Made by a program: the position numbers and the translations under genes | The notes under the pieces: model-generated | Seen by the model: the letters and a program-made list of their open reading frames with translations, nothing else | Database searches by the model: none | Told to the model about the DNA's origin: nothing | Assembly (NCBI GenBank): GCA_000433455.1 | Contig: HF992497.1 | Span: forward strand, 1 to 64,000 | DNA: 64,000 nucleotides | Source of the DNA: Mycoplasma sp. CAG:877 | GTDB lineage: Bacteria; Bacillota_I; Bacilli_A; RF39; UBA660 | Reading direction: 5' to 3' | Shown here: positions 18,010 to 26,479 of the stretch, one piece after another | Layout: the number at the start of each line of letters is the position of its first letter | How positions within the stretch are numbered: the first letter of the stretch is position 1

Positions 18010-18868
18010 TAAGTATCACAACCTTTTCTCTATTTCTAAAATTAAAATACACAAGAATTGTTGATACCACTGCTAGTACCAATACATATAACGTTGCAAA
18101 TAATAAATTAGTACCATCATATATCCATAAATTGTATAAAGAAAATAAATTTTTAAAAAGTGTATTACCAGTAATATCATATAGTAAATTACCAACAAAA
18201 ACTTCAGATACTATTTGATAAGCCATAATTGTTAAAAAAGAAAACAAAACTGTTAACAATAAGTTCTTACTCTTATTTATAAATAATAAACTAACATTAA
18301 TAAAGAAAAAACCTATAACGCCCAAATTAAAAATAAATAGAAGTATAAATCCTAAAGAAAAATCCTTATATTCCCAAGGAAAATTCATTGACTTTCCTAA
18401 AATATCATTATAAGTATGTTGAATATCAAAACTACCAGAAAAAAGATAAGAAATAAAAAAAGTAAATATTAAAAAGACAGGAATAATAATACAAGGCAAA
18501 TAACATTTAATAATCTCTTTGACCATTACTTTTTTATAACTGCTTCTAATCATTAAATCTTTAAATACACCTGATTTTAATAAATAATGTAAATCAAAAA
18601 TAGCTGGAATAATTAATATGATTGGTAATATCAATTGAATAATATTTAATCTACTATTAATCATTAAATCCATAAATACATTATAAGTATCCAACTTAAA
18701 ATAAACTAAATTAAGATTATGTTCTGGATGTAATTTTTGAATTTCTAAAGCATTATTATACATAGTATTCCAATTATTGATATATAGTAATAATTGAATT
18801 ATACTGAATAAACATAGAATCAAAATAATAAAAATAACTAATTTCTTTTGATTTATTTTTTCTAGCAC
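17999..18868 (-). CDS. ABC-2-like integral membrane protein with large exterior domain (first of three)
   Basis: 289 residues. The first transmembrane segment (about 11-29) is followed by a roughly 45-residue polar stretch (NNWNTMYNNALEIQKLHPEH...), then five more hydrophobic segments (75-92, 118-145, 170-195, 202-228, 252-275). The DLMIRSSYKKVMVKEII loop resembles coupling loops of ABC-2 exporters. The layout, one early helix then an external domain, is typical of permeases that accompany secreted bacteriocin-like peptides. It is 79 bp downstream of the secreted-protein gene and has AAGGAGGG as ribosome site. Confidence 0.78.
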   Translation of the reverse strand: MLEKINQKKLVIFIILILCLFSIIQLLLYINNWNTMYNNALEIQKLHPEHNLNLVYFKLDTYNVFMDLMINSRLNIIQLILPIILIIPAIFDLHYLLKSGVFKDLMIRSSYKKVMVKEIIKCYLPCIIIPVFLIFTFFISYLFSGSFDIQHTYNDILGKSMNFPWEYKDFSLGFILLFIFNLGVIGFFFINVSLLFINKSKNLLLTVLFSFLTIMAYQIVSEVFVGNLLYDITGNTLFKNLFSLYNLWIYDGTNLLFATLYVLVLAVVSTILVYFNFRNREKVVILNEK

Positions 18869-18947
18869 TTTATAACCCTCCTTAAAACATATAAATTAAA
18901 TAAATAATAGTGAAGTTAAAAGCGGTATTATTACAAAATAAATCCAG

Positions 18948-19445
18948 TTATTTTATTCTTGCGGCATAATCAGAACCACTAATGTTTGTCTTTCCATAAA
19001 CTTGTTCCCAATCACTTAAGGAAAGCCACCAAGCACCAGTAAAACTAGTTTCAGAGAGCCAGTTACCAGCAGTTTTTAAATTCAATGTCTTTACACCAGT
19101 TTCCATTGCAGAAATACTCAATGCAGCTGCTGCTGCCGTATTCCTTCCAATTGCATAAGATACCTCACTTGAACCAACAGATAGAGTCTGATAATTAGCA
19201 GTTGCTCCCCTATCCCTGTCATAAATCTGAAATTGAATATCACGATCATAACTTGTTCCAACAATTTGTATAACTTCGGAACCATATTCTCTTTTATTCT
19301 TATTAGAAATGCTAGTAACACCTTTCCAAGCAGGAATTTTATATCCACTAACATGTGAAATATCAGAAACATATGCAACTACACCTGTTAAATTTAAAAC
19401 AAAACTTACGATTAAAACTACGACAATAAACTTTATACTTTTCAT
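18948..19445 (-). CDS. Secreted protein, DUF2712/lactococcin-972-like by context
   Basis: 165 residues with a clear signal peptide (1-24, cleavage after VVA). The mature part of about 140 residues has no cysteine, is rich in Ser, Thr and Gly and looks beta-rich. Landmarks are YKIPAWKG, FQIYDRDRG, a short Ala run (RNTAAAAAL) and FTGAWWLSLSDW near the end. I do not recognise the family with certainty. Arrangement and strand pattern resemble secreted proteins such as DUF2712 or lactococcin 972 that lead an operon with ABC transporter genes. It has its own strong promoter and a GGAGG ribosome site and is the first gene of the unit. Possible roles are a bacteriocin-like product or an envelope-stress protein. 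Confidence 0.7.
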   Translation of the reverse strand: MKSIKFIVVVLIVSFVLNLTGVVAYVSDISHVSGYKIPAWKGVTSISNKNKREYGSEVIQIVGTSYDRDIQFQIYDRDRGATANYQTLSVGSSEVSYAIGRNTAAAAALSISAMETGVKTLNLKTAGNWLSETSFTGAWWLSLSDWEQVYGKTNISGSDYAARIK

Positions 19446-19538
19446 TTAACTCCTCCATTCAAAAAAATATAAAATTAATATTGCTTTTATTCACCAGTCA
19501 TAAAAACTACCTATACTACTCTATGATATGACAATATA

Positions 19539-19567
19539 ATTGTAACATTTTTCGACTTTTATTGCAA
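19539..19567 (-). promoter_or_regulatory. Promoter of the secreted-protein/ABC operon
   Basis: On the minus strand TTGCAA (19562-19567), a 17-bp spacer ending in TGT, and TACAAT (19539-19544). A roughly 85-base 5' leader precedes the secreted-protein ATG. Confidence 0.75.
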
Positions 19568-19599
19568 TTACCATCGCAAAAAAGTAAACTGCAAATAAA

Positions 19600-19633
19600 C
19601 AAAAAAAGATTAGTCGAAAACTCAACTAATCTT
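19600..19633 (-). terminator. Terminator of cdaA-cdaR
   Basis: AAGATTAGT / ACTAATCTT stem of 9 bp overlapping the cdaR stop codon, followed on the minus strand by seven T. Confidence 0.85.
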
Positions 19634-20981
19634 GTGTAATTCTAATTTTTACTTTCTTAGTCTTAGCTTTATAAGTAAGCTTAACATCACTACCAGTAAC
19701 TAAAACCTCAATTTCATGTTCACCAACGCCATATTTCTTTAAGTCAACGTAAGCTTTTATTGTACTAGGATCAAGATTATTAATAACATCTTCACTACCC
19801 TCAACAATAACAGTAATCTTACTATCAGCTTCACTCAATGCCTGAGCCTTAAGACCAGAACCTAAGTTTTCCGCACTAACAGAAATATTATCAAATTCTT
19901 TAGTAATAGAATTATCAACAGAAACATTGATTTTAACAGTCTTAACACTAAGATCCGTAATACCACTAGGTTTCTTTAATGTAACATTGTATTCTTTATC
20001 AGCTTTTAAATCATTAACATCTATTTCCACTTCTAATTGTTCAAGTTTTTCAACTGCATTTTCATCACCATAAACTACAACACTAGAAACTGAAGATTCA
20101 ATAGATTTAATAGCCTTACCAAAAGCAAGTTTACCAGTTGGAACTATCTTTATTGGTATTTCCTTAGATGGAGATGTAATTGTAATCTTAGCATCAACAG
20201 TCTTAGGAACTATCTCAACATCAACAATCTTACCATTAGTATCATAAGCAACTAAAGGAACATCTTTTAAAGTAATATCCCCTGCTTTAGGATTAGGAAT
20301 ATTAGTAGCATCAACTAAAGCCTTAACAGTAGCAACCTTCTCTAACTTATATTTAGCACCTTTAACAATAACTTCTGATCTATCAAGTTCAATATTACTA
20401 ATATATAATTTACTATCTAAACTATCTTGATGTAATAAATCATAAGTTAAACTACGAGTATCACTCTCTTTATCATAAATAGTAACAGTTACTTGAGAAG
20501 GATCTAATTTATAATCTAATGATTTTAATCTTTGTGAATACTTCAAAGTAACTTTATGATTTCCTGGTTTTAATCCAGTTAAATCAACAGATACACCTTT
20601 AGAAGGAGATTGTTTTGCTAAAAAGATATGTCTTTTTTGTCCTACTAAAGTAATATCAACAGTCTTTGGTAAACCTTCAACTACATATAACTCTTCATTA
20701 TACACAGCAGTAACTGGTTGATTATATAAAATTTCTGCATATTGATCAATAATTACATTTGATTCTTTATCAATAATAACAAATACTCCAAATGCTAAAA
20801 GCAAACTAATAACTAACAATGTAGATTTCTTACCCATCCATCTATCAATATTCTTTGAATTATTTTTAAAGAAATTAGTTATCATCAATATAAACTTTGT
20901 AATTGGTGTAATTAAAATTTTATCGAAGAACGTTCCAATATGATGAAAGATTCTTCCTATTTTTCTAAACATCTTCTTCAT
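19626..20981 (-). CDS. cdaR: YbbR-domain regulator of diadenylate cyclase
   Basis: About 451 residues. A basic N-terminus and one transmembrane segment (about 53-70) are followed by tandem YbbR repeats. Each repeat has a P-V-x-A/V strand start and a G-x-H-x-V-T/E-V turn; examples are QPVTAVY...GLPKTVDITLVG and LKPGNHKVTLKY. This is the CdaR partner that binds and modulates CdaA at the membrane. The gene overlaps cdaA. The ATG at 20981 has GAGGA upstream; an ATG at 20996 would add five residues. The customary third gene, glmM, is not downstream here. Confidence 0.92.
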   Translation of the reverse strand: MKKMFRKIGRIFHHIGTFFDKILITPITKFILMITNFFKNNSKNIDRWMGKKSTLLVISLLLAFGVFVIIDKESNVIIDQYAEILYNQPVTAVYNEELYVVEGLPKTVDITLVGQKRHIFLAKQSPSKGVSVDLTGLKPGNHKVTLKYSQRLKSLDYKLDPSQVTVTIYDKESDTRSLTYDLLHQDSLDSKLYISNIELDRSEVIVKGAKYKLEKVATVKALVDATNIPNPKAGDITLKDVPLVAYDTNGKIVDVEIVPKTVDAKITITSPSKEIPIKIVPTGKLAFGKAIKSIESSVSSVVVYGDENAVEKLEQLEVEIDVNDLKADKEYNVTLKKPSGITDLSVKTVKINVSVDNSITKEFDNISVSAENLGSGLKAQALSEADSKITVIVEGSEDVINNLDPSTIKAYVDLKKYGVGEHEIEVLVTGSDVKLTYKAKTKKVKIRITQD

Positions 20982-21804
20982 AAATCTCTTCCTCATCTAT
21001 CTCTTCATCATCATCTGAAAATTCTATATCTTGTTTAGGTCTTAACTCATCTATTAATAACATTCTTGTATCATCAATAGTTAAGTTATATAAAAGCTCA
21101 CCCTTAAGTGCTACAGAAACTCTACCAGTTTCCTCAGAAACTACGATACATATAGCATCAGTTTCTTCAGCTAAACCTAAAGCAGCTCTATGTCTAGTAC
21201 CTAATCTCTTATTAATCTTTTGACTACTACTAGTTGGGAAAACTGCTCCCGCACAAGTAATTCTATCTCCCTGAATAATAACACCACCATCATGTAATGG
21301 ATTACCTTCATAGAATATAGCAATCAATAAGTCACTAGTTAAATCAGCATACAACTTCTTTGCCTTATCAATATAATTACCTAAACTTATATCTCTCTCA
21401 ATTACTATTAATGCTCCTATCTTTTCTTTTCTCATATAGTCAACCGCATTAATAACTTCATATACCATTCTCTCACGCTCATCAACAGTTAGAACCTTAT
21501 GTCTACCTAACAATTGATTTCTACCAAGCTGTTCCAAAATAGTTCTAATTTCTGGCTGAAAGATAACTATTAAAGCAATAGGTCCCCACTGAATAATATA
21601 TTCAAGTAATACCCCAATAGTTGTAAATCCTAACCAATCACTTACAAACTTTAAAATTATTACAAAAGCTACTCCTTTAAAAAGTAGAGATAACTTAACG
21701 TTATTCTTAAGATTTTTTAAAATTAAATAAAAAACTAACCATACTAAGGAAATATCTCCAACCTTCCTCAATATAGAGATAATATCTGTTATAGTTATTG
21801 TCAT
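20965..21804 (-). CDS. cdaA: Diadenylate cyclase CdaA (c-di-AMP synthase)
   Basis: 279 residues. Three hydrophobic segments at the N-terminus (about 15-85) are followed by a DAC domain that joins two ATP into cyclic di-AMP. The catalytic RHR motif is intact (204-206, GTRHRAALGL). The DGA motif reads DGG (172-174, in LHDGGVII), so its Ala is changed while the catalytic Asp remains. The C-terminus is acidic (FSDDDEEIDEEEIYEEDV), as in many CdaA proteins. c-di-AMP controls potassium and osmolyte uptake and wall homeostasis in Bacilli. It overlaps cdaR, its regulator. Confidence 0.95.
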   Translation of the reverse strand: MTITITDIISILRKVGDISLVWLVFYLILKNLKNNVKLSLLFKGVAFVIILKFVSDWLGFTTIGVLLEYIIQWGPIALIVIFQPEIRTILEQLGRNQLLGRHKVLTVDERERMVYEVINAVDYMRKEKIGALIVIERDISLGNYIDKAKKLYADLTSDLLIAIFYEGNPLHDGGVIIQGDRITCAGAVFPTSSSQKINKRLGTRHRAALGLAEETDAICIVVSEETGRVSVALKGELLYNLTIDDTRMLLIDELRPKQDIEFSDDDEEIDEEEIYEEDV

Positions 21805-21866
21805 TTCATCGTCTCCTTTAAAACACTACTCTAGTATACAAAATTTTTTTAAAATAGTAAAGTTCA

Positions 21867-22433
21867 TTATTGTTGTTCAGTAATAGTTCCACTATTATTA
21901 TCATTAGAAATATTATTAACATTTTCTGTATTAACACTTGAAACAACATTCAAAGTAGCACTATTACTACCATTAATTGTAGCAATCTTCTCACTACTAC
22001 CAATAAGATTCATATCAGAAGAAACTAAAGCAACCTCATCAGGATTAATCATAATAGGAGCTTTCTTTTCTGATAGTTCTTCTTTTTTTTCTTCCACAGT
22101 ACTCTCAGAAATAGTACTTAAAGTATCAGTAGTAACATTATCAGAATAAATATCTTGATTTGCTAAAACACTGGTAACATTAGTAACAGCTTGTGTACCA
22201 GTATCACCCACATCAACATTAGCAAAGGAAACCTCTATTTTTCCCTTACTACCAGAAGAATCAACAAGTACAACCTTTGACTCCATCTCCTTTTTTAATA
22301 ATTTCTTCTCACTTAAACTTATTCTCTTTAAAATATAGATGCAGAAACAAATTAAAATTAAGCACACAAAAGCTACAACAAAATATGTAGTGCCATTTAA
22401 AGTATCTCTGAAAAAAGCCAATACGTATCTCAA
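21867..22433 (-). CDS. Single-pass membrane protein with disordered tail, upstream of cdaA
   Basis: 188 residues if started at the TTG at 22433, which has AGGTGGGG about 6 bases upstream; an ATG at 22466 would add 11 residues. One transmembrane segment (about 17-37) is followed by a short basic stretch and a long Ser/Thr/Asn/Val-rich region without cysteines (SSVNTENVNNIS, NNSGTITEQQ at the end). No domain is recognised. It is 62 bp upstream of cdaA on the same strand, with no clear terminator between, so they may be co-transcribed. Confidence 0.65.
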   Translation of the reverse strand: MRYVLAFFRDTLNGTTYFVVAFVCLILICFCIYILKRISLSEKKLLKKEMESKVVLVDSSGSKGKIEVSFANVDVGDTGTQAVTNVTSVLANQDIYSDNVTTDTLSTISESTVEEKKEELSEKKAPIMINPDEVALVSSDMNLIGSSEKIATINGSNSATLNVVSSVNTENVNNISNDNNSGTITEQQ

Positions 22434-22520
22434 TTTGCCACCCCACCTTATAATATATAATAACATTTTAACAAATAATTATCAACCAAAGACCAATAAA
22501 AAAATCAATTTAAACCAAAA

Positions 22521-22552
22521 GAAAACAGACACATCATTTTATGTCTGTTTTC
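22521..22552 (-). terminator. Intrinsic terminator after DUF378 gene
   Basis: AAAACAGACA / TGTCTGTTTT hairpin (10 bp, 10-base loop) directly behind the DUF378 stop codon. Confidence 0.75.
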
Positions 22553-22756
22553 TTATTTAACCATTTCTATATGACTAAATAATATCCATATATTAAATAA
22601 ACCAGCTACACCTACTAAGGCATAAATAATATTAGTTAATAAACTACCATTTCCAAAAATTGTAGTAACTAAATTAAAATTCAAAACTCCAACTAGTCCC
22701 CAATTTATTGCTCCAATAATAGTAAGAACTAATAAAGTCTTTTGTACAGTTTCCAT
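22553..22756 (-). CDS. DUF378 small membrane protein
   Basis: 67 residues with two hydrophobic helices (about 7-27 and 40-60) and the family-typical AINWGLVGVLNFNLV motif between them. DUF378 proteins are common in Bacillota and have no established function. A GGAGGG ribosome site precedes the ATG. Confidence 0.9.
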   Translation of the reverse strand: METVQKTLLVLTIIGAINWGLVGVLNFNLVTTIFGNGSLLTNIIYALVGVAGLFNIWILFSHIEMVK

Positions 22757-22812
22757 ATTTTCCCTCCTACTTATAGCATTTCCAAAAAAGGAAAAATATA
22801 TACAAACTTTTT

Positions 22813-23781
22813 TTAATTTATTCTTCTAACACCAATAATTTGTGTACCAGAAGCACTTAACCAGTATCCAACATCACTGACTATAACACCCATAGACGGA
22901 TTAGCAGCATGTATCATTTTACCATTACCAACATAAAGTGCAGAATGCGTAGAAACACCATTACTATATCCCCAATTTATAATATCACCTGGTAATATAT
23001 CACTATAACTAACAGCAACACCATCATAAAGTTGTGTACTACTACTTCTACTAATATAAATACCAAGTCTACTATAAACATATTGTACAAATCCACTACA
23101 ATCAAATCCATAAGGACCATTAGCACCCATAATATAAGGACTACCAACTAAAGAATAAGCAATACTAGAAACAGTTTCACCAACACTTCTCTTATTAACA
23201 ACAATTTTAAAAGACTTAGACGTACTATTAAGATTCTTATCAACAGCATTAATATTAACTACATATTCACCAGGAACATTATAATTAAAATCACTATAAT
23301 ATGTATAATAGTTACAACTATCATCACTAACACTATTAGAATCAATATAACTTATATCACCATCAATATTATCGTAAACATTAGTAATATTACTTAAAAT
23401 ATCATAATTAGTACCTTGCTCTATCTCAATAATATCATTTTCTATAACTATCTCTGGTCCAATACTATCTTTAACCTCAATACTAACAGGTATTTCCTTA
23501 GAAATATTTCCTTTAGAAACAACTAATATTAATTCTTGTACTCCAACTGAATCTGTTACAATATCTTGTTTTACAGAAACAATTGTACCATCAACATTCT
23601 TAATAAGTTTATCAATATCATAATTAGCACTACCATATTCAACAATAGGTGTTTTTACAGTACTAATACTGATACTATCATATATCTCCCTATAACAAAT
23701 TGTATATATAGAAAGAGATAACAGAATTAAAGCCACAATAACAGTGGCAAAATACTTCCACGACTCTCCACTATTTTTCAT
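22813..23781 (-). CDS. NlpC/P60 peptidoglycan hydrolase with Ig-like domain
   Basis: 322 residues. An N-terminal transmembrane segment or uncleaved signal (about 11-28) is followed by a first Ig-like unit, a DUF5011-type domain (about 107-196: GPEIVIEN, NVYDNIDGDIS, GEYVVNINAVDKNLN) and a C-terminal NlpC/P60 domain. The catalytic triad is intact: Cys228 in FDCSGF, His279 in THSALYVG and His291. NlpC/P60 enzymes cut gamma-D-Glu-diamino acid bonds in wall peptides. GGGGGAG lies before the ATG. The two CotF-like genes upstream end 54 bp away. Confidence 0.93.
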   Translation of the reverse strand: MKNSGESWKYFATVIVALILLSLSIYTICYREIYDSISISTVKTPIVEYGSANYDIDKLIKNVDGTIVSVKQDIVTDSVGVQELILVVSKGNISKEIPVSIEVKDSIGPEIVIENDIIEIEQGTNYDILSNITNVYDNIDGDISYIDSNSVSDDSCNYYTYYSDFNYNVPGEYVVNINAVDKNLNSTSKSFKIVVNKRSVGETVSSIAYSLVGSPYIMGANGPYGFDCSGFVQYVYSRLGIYISRSSSTQLYDGVAVSYSDILPGDIINWGYSNGVSTHSALYVGNGKMIHAANPSMGVIVSDVGYWLSASGTQIIGVRRIN

Positions 23782-23835
23782 AATACTCCCCCTGAGTACT
23801 GCATATTATACCATTTTCTTAATGAAAAGTCAAAA

Positions 23836-24150
23836 TTAACTAATCATGTCACTATACTCAGTATCAAGCATTTGCTGTTTCTCACTAATTTTATTCTCAT
23901 CAACAGCCTCTAAACAATACCAACCTTTTCTAAACATTAATTGATATACTTCCCTTTGTAAAGCTACAATATTAAGAAAAACCCTCTTATGAATAGAAAA
24001 CAATTTCTCATTACTAGCCTCACTCATCGCAATAACATAATTCTTCTCCATCTCTTTCAAAGTAGATAATAAAGAATTAATATAATCCTTATCATTTAAA
24101 CCCATACCTTTAGGAACTTCAACTTTCATATTACAAATCTTATTATTCAT
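23836..24150 (-). CDS. CotF-like spore coat family protein (long partner)
   Basis: 104 residues from the ATG at 24150 (GGGGGTG 6 bases upstream), overlapping the upstream gene by 8 bp. The chain is mainly helical: NDKDYINSLLSTLKEMEKNY, then NEKLFSIHKRVFLNIVALQREVYQLMFRKGWYCLEAVD. The final REVYxLMxxKGWY-type motif is characteristic of CotF/ferritin-like coat proteins of Bacillus and Clostridium. Family members coat spores, but related genes also occur in non-spore-formers, so a spore is not proven. It pairs with a shorter CotF-like gene immediately upstream. Confidence 0.8.
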   Translation of the reverse strand: MNNKICNMKVEVPKGMGLNDKDYINSLLSTLKEMEKNYVIAMSEASNEKLFSIHKRVFLNIVALQREVYQLMFRKGWYCLEAVDENKISEKQQMLDTEYSDMIS

Positions 24151-24370
24151 ACGAAACACCCCCTAAAATATCTAATACTACATTCAAATTATCATCAAAT
24201 AATTCTCCTGCTCTTTGCATAATATCAATAATCTCCTTATCATTAATACTACTAACAGAATCATTACTACTTTTTAAAGCTCCATAATTCCATTGAAACA
24301 TATCACATAAATAATCTAAATCTTTCCCTGTTAAAATATCATTAGGAACTTCCATATATTTATCATTCAT
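24143..24370 (-). CDS. CotF-like spore coat family protein (short partner)
   Basis: 75 residues from the ATG at 24370, with GAAAGGAGA upstream. The sequence EVPNDILTGKDLDYLCDMFQWN and a second helix (IIDIMQRAGELFDDNLNVVLDIL) match the short CotF-like proteins that precede a longer CotF protein in spore-forming Bacillota. Its stop overlaps the longer partner, so the pair is translated together and may form a heteromer. Confidence in the family is moderate because the protein is short. Confidence 0.72.
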   Translation of the reverse strand: MNDKYMEVPNDILTGKDLDYLCDMFQWNYGALKSSNDSVSSINDKEIIDIMQRAGELFDDNLNVVLDILGGVSYE

Positions 24371-24420
24371 AATAAATCTCCTTTCCCTAATATTTTGAAC
24401 AAAAAAACATATTTTAAACA

Positions 24421-24446
24421 TAAAAAAAGAACCAACAGGTTCTTAT
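24421..24446 (-). terminator. Terminator of the HdeD-like gene
   Basis: AAGAACC / GGTTCTT hairpin with a 4-base loop, overlapping the HdeD-like stop codon and followed on the minus strand by seven T. Confidence 0.85.
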
Positions 24447-24994
24447 TTTTCTAATATCTTAACTATTTCTTTAATATGCTTTTTAAATATAATAGTATCA
24501 ACTATATTAGATAATGAATAAACAGTTATTAATATTCCTAAAGATGCCGTTAAAGCTACAGTTCCAATATGTGGATTAATTATAATTATCAAACCACAAA
24601 TAATAGATATTACAGCAAGTATAAGTATTGGTAACCAATTATCATATTTATAATCTTTTAATAATAATGAAAGTCTTAAATCAAAAGTTGACTTTGTAAC
24701 CATCACTATACCAGCAACTATAGGGAATAATGTCTTCATAATATCAGGATTTAATAACATAACTACACCTAATAATAAATCAACTATACCAAGTATTAAG
24801 AAACCAGAAAAGAACAAACTCTCTTCTTTTTCAATCATGAAATAGATTCCATTAACAATCAATATAATAGAAAGAATATAAGTAATAGTTTCAAAAGATA
24901 TTTCTGGAAACATAATAAATATTATTCCTATTATAAACATTAATACTGATACAGCAATAGAAGAATATAAAAATTTATTTAGTTTTTTTAGCAT
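24443..24994 (-). CDS. HdeD/DUF308-family membrane protein
   Basis: 183 residues with six evenly spaced hydrophobic helices and the repeated G-x-x-x-x-x-x-N-P pattern (VVMLLNPDIMKTLFP; LIIIINPHIGTVAL) that defines DUF308/HdeD proteins. The E. coli member is linked to acid resistance, but in Bacillota the role is open. GGAGGTAG precedes the ATG. Confidence 0.88.
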   Translation of the reverse strand: MLKKLNKFLYSSIAVSVLMFIIGIIFIMFPEISFETITYILSIILIVNGIYFMIEKEESLFFSGFLILGIVDLLLGVVMLLNPDIMKTLFPIVAGIVMVTKSTFDLRLSLLLKDYKYDNWLPILILAVISIICGLIIIINPHIGTVALTASLGILITVYSLSNIVDTIIFKKHIKEIVKILEK

Positions 24995-25069
24995 TTTACT
25001 CTACCTCCTAATATAATTATATATTTTCCTAAAAATACAGTAAATATACAAAGTAAATTTTCCAACATA

Positions 25070-25105
25070 AAATTAAAAATGGTTGTTTTAAATGTAAACA
25101 ACCAT
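25070..25105 (-). terminator. Intrinsic terminator of glyA
   Basis: ATGGTTGTTT / AAACAACCAT hairpin (10 bp) about 75 bases after the glyA stop codon, followed on the minus strand by TTTTTAATTTT. Confidence 0.8.
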
Positions 25106-25179
25106 CAACTATAAAGTAAAAATAAGTATTTTAAATTATTTTTTAAGAAACAATAACACATTTATTTAAACAAAATAAA

Positions 25180-26409
25180 TTACTTTTTCTTATATATTGG
25201 GAATTTCTTAGTTAATTCAAGAACTTCCTTCTTACATTCTTTTTGAATATCTTTATCATCTACGTTACTTAAACTCTTGTAAATAATTTCTCCAATTAGC
25301 TTAAATTCTTCTTCTTTTAAACCTCTTGTAGTCATAGCTGGACTACCTATTCTAATACCACTAGTAATAAATGGTGACTCTGTATCAAAAGGTATAGTAT
25401 TTTTATTACATGTAATATGTATTTCATCAAGTATTTTTTCAGCTTTTTTACCACTTAAATCAAATGAACTTTTAACATCAACTAAAATTAAATGATTATC
25501 AGTACCATCTGAAATTACTTTTACACCTTTACTCTTTAAGTAATCAGACATTGCTTTCATATTTTTAATAACTTGTTTTTGATATTCTTTAAATTCTGGT
25601 TGTAAAGCCTCGTAAAAACATTGTGCTTTAGCAGCAATAACATGCATTAAAGGTCCACCTTGAATACCAGGGAAAATAACTTTATTAACTTTCTTAATTA
25701 TTTCTTCATTGTTAGTAAGAATTATACCACCACGTGGTCCTCTTAAAGTCTTATGCGTAGTAGAAGTAACAACATCCGCATATGGAATTGGACTTGGATG
25801 TAATCCAGCAGCAACAAGTCCAGCAATATGAGCCATATCAACCATTAAATAAGCACCACACTTATCAGCAATTTCTCTAAATCTTTTAAAATCAATTACT
25901 CTAGAATAAGCACTACAACCAGCAATAATCATCTTAGGTTTTTCTTTGATTGCTAACTGTTCAACTTCATCATAATCAATCATTCCAGTTTTCTCATTAA
26001 CATTATAAGAAACTATTTCATAATCAAGTCCACTAAAATTAATAGGATGTCCATGAGTTAAATGACCACCATGTGATAAATTCATACCCATAACTTTATC
26101 ACCATGACTAACTAAAGCTCTATATACTGCCATATTTGCACTACTACCAGAATGTGGTTGAACATTAGCATATTTACATCCAAATAATTGACATACATAC
26201 TCTATAGCTTTATTTTCAAAAATATCAATATATTGACATCCACCATAATATCTCTTACCAGGATATCCTTCAGCATATTTATTAGTAAGAATACTACCTT
26301 GCAATTTTAATATATCTTTAGAAACATAATTCTCAGAAGCAATTAACTCAATATTCTCCTCTTGTCTCTTAGTCTCTTTTCTTAAAGCATCCTTTAATAT
26401 TTTATCCAT
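25180..26409 (-). CDS. glyA: Serine hydroxymethyltransferase
   Basis: 409-residue PLP enzyme that interconverts serine and glycine while moving a one-carbon unit to tetrahydrofolate. The family signature ELIASENY stands at 21-28, the PLP-binding lysine is Lys220 in STTHKTLRGPRGG, and VDMAHIAGL holds the cofactor Asp/His. Length and motifs are standard. A near-consensus promoter (26429-26456) and a terminator flank the gene, so it is monocistronic. Confidence 0.98.
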   Translation of the reverse strand: MDKILKDALRKETKRQEENIELIASENYVSKDILKLQGSILTNKYAEGYPGKRYYGGCQYIDIFENKAIEYVCQLFGCKYANVQPHSGSSANMAVYRALVSHGDKVMGMNLSHGGHLTHGHPINFSGLDYEIVSYNVNEKTGMIDYDEVEQLAIKEKPKMIIAGCSAYSRVIDFKRFREIADKCGAYLMVDMAHIAGLVAAGLHPSPIPYADVVTSTTHKTLRGPRGGIILTNNEEIIKKVNKVIFPGIQGGPLMHVIAAKAQCFYEALQPEFKEYQKQVIKNMKAMSDYLKSKGVKVISDGTDNHLILVDVKSSFDLSGKKAEKILDEIHITCNKNTIPFDTESPFITSGIRIGSPAMTTRGLKEEEFKLIGEIIYKSLSNVDDKDIQKECKKEVLELTKKFPIYKKK

Positions 26410-26428
26410 TCACATCACCTCATATTTT

Positions 26429-26456
26429 ATTATACTATCAATAACTATTTATTCAA
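26429..26456 (-). promoter_or_regulatory. Promoter of glyA
   Basis: On the minus strand TTGAAT (26451-26456), a 16-bp spacer and TATAAT (26429-26434); starts about 15-20 bases before the ATG region. Confidence 0.65.
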
Positions 26457-26479
26457 AGATTTACTTTATCATTTTAAAT

